From contig NZ_JANSKA010000006.1 in assembly GCF_024741235.1 (NCBI RefSeq), positions 62,001-126,000 of the forward strand: 64,000 nt of DNA, in the 5' to 3' direction. Below are positions 63,680 to 64,000 of the stretch, piece after piece; within the stretch, counting starts at the first letter, position 1, and each line of letters starts with the position of its first letter. Source of the stretch: Tractidigestivibacter montrealensis. GTDB taxonomy: Bacteria; Actinomycetota; Coriobacteriia; Coriobacteriales; Atopobiaceae. Made by a program: the position numbers and the translations under genes. Below the pieces are notes generated by a model that searched no databases, was not told the origin of the DNA, and saw only the letters and a program-made list of their open reading frames with translations.

Positions 63680-63908
63680 CTCTGCCACCCGCCACCGGCC
63701 GAGGGCTCCGGCACTACCGCATGAGGACGAGCCGATACACCTAACACCGGTGACGCGGGAGCGGAGGGCGCATGGCCGTGAGGGCGCGCGTAGGCCCGCG
63801 GCACGCACGACCCGGCCTTGCGACCGCGGCGGACGCGGCTCCGGTGCGAATGACCCCGACGACGCGAGCATGCGGCAGTGCCGTAGGCCCCGGTGGCGGG
63901 TGGCAGAG
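63680..63908. mobile_element. Inverted-repeat element near the right edge
   Basis: Perfect 19-bp terminal inverted repeats (CTCTGCCACCCGCCACCGG at 63680-63698, complement at 63890-63908), with a second matching block inside (GGCACTACCGCATG at 63711 and CATGCGGCAGTGCC at 63869). The 229 bases hold no credible gene. It is probably a MITE or an internally deleted insertion sequence. The last 90 bases of the window become AT-rich and hold a small hairpin (AGCTGCG/CGCAGCT near 63951). Confidence 0.6.
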
Positions 63909-64000
63909 AAACCAAACTAACATCCTCAGCTCTGGTGATGTTTCAGATTACAAGCTGCGTATGCGCAGCTGATAATACAAAAAACATGATATTATGTTAT

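Noticed and set aside
61946-63871. 641-codon open frame on the minus strand
   Set aside because: It is the antisense shadow of the portal gene. Its translation is rich in Arg, His and Pro without any domain, while the plus strand encodes a clear portal protein.

Overview
The window is about 64 kb of high-GC DNA, most likely from a Coriobacteriia chromosome (Actinomycetota; Olsenella or another Atopobiaceae is my best guess). The guess rests on GC-rich codon use, MurT/GatD beside an Asp23/AmaP envelope-stress cluster, Fe-S and DUF438-type proteins typical of anaerobes, sortase-anchored surface proteins and DUF5648-type wall repeats. I could not search databases, so names come from motifs read in the translations. 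I saw no rRNA, tRNA or CRISPR array.

Layout. 1-8.5 kb: a frameshifted MHS-type permease, then a minus-strand run TPR protein > STAS protein > TatA/B > TatC > archaeal-type topoisomerase I, and an aspartate-type aminotransferase. 8.6-14.6 kb: small genes (glutaredoxin, alkyltransferase-like protein), three copies of a MITE-like element (family A), a broken VWA surface protein and decayed intergenic DNA. 14.6-34.3 kb: a dense housekeeping and envelope block: aspS, CapA-like protein, HAD phosphatase, two GT2 glycosyltransferases, a polytopic membrane protein, ribokinase, murT-gatD, Asp23-DUF2273-AmaP, dTDP-rhamnose genes (rfbB and a fused rmlC-rmlD), a hydroxyacyl-CoA dehydrogenase, a pentapeptide protein, an SDR, and a queuosine-precursor transporter preceded by a preQ1-I-like pseudoknot. 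34.5-38.9 kb: two secreted surface proteins and an XRE regulator. 39-53.9 kb: DEAD-box helicase, DUF438 protein, class Ia ribonucleotide reductase nrdAB, MFS, DUF5714-like protein, Fe-alcohol dehydrogenase and an amidohydrolase with a structured leader. 54-56.8 kb: MITE-like elements around an unusual three-gene operon (Zn-ribbon protein, conserved unknown, serpin-like protein). 57-63.5 kb: an accessory island with AbiE toxin-antitoxin, a frameshifted Fic toxin, an EFR1 ferredoxin-flavodoxin, a truncated SNF2 helicase joined to a truncated phage terminase, a cytosolic trypsin-like protease, and a phage portal gene with an amber stop.

Two themes cross the window. First, it is rich in short repeats: a palindrome family (half-site TGAGACAAAGGGAC) that often supplies the stop codon of the adjacent gene, and at least five families of longer inverted-repeat elements. 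Second, several otherwise well-preserved genes carry one lesion each (permease, VWA protein, LPXTG-like protein, 91-codon gene, hydrolase, Fic, portal). That points either to recent decay or phase variation, or to residual sequence errors.
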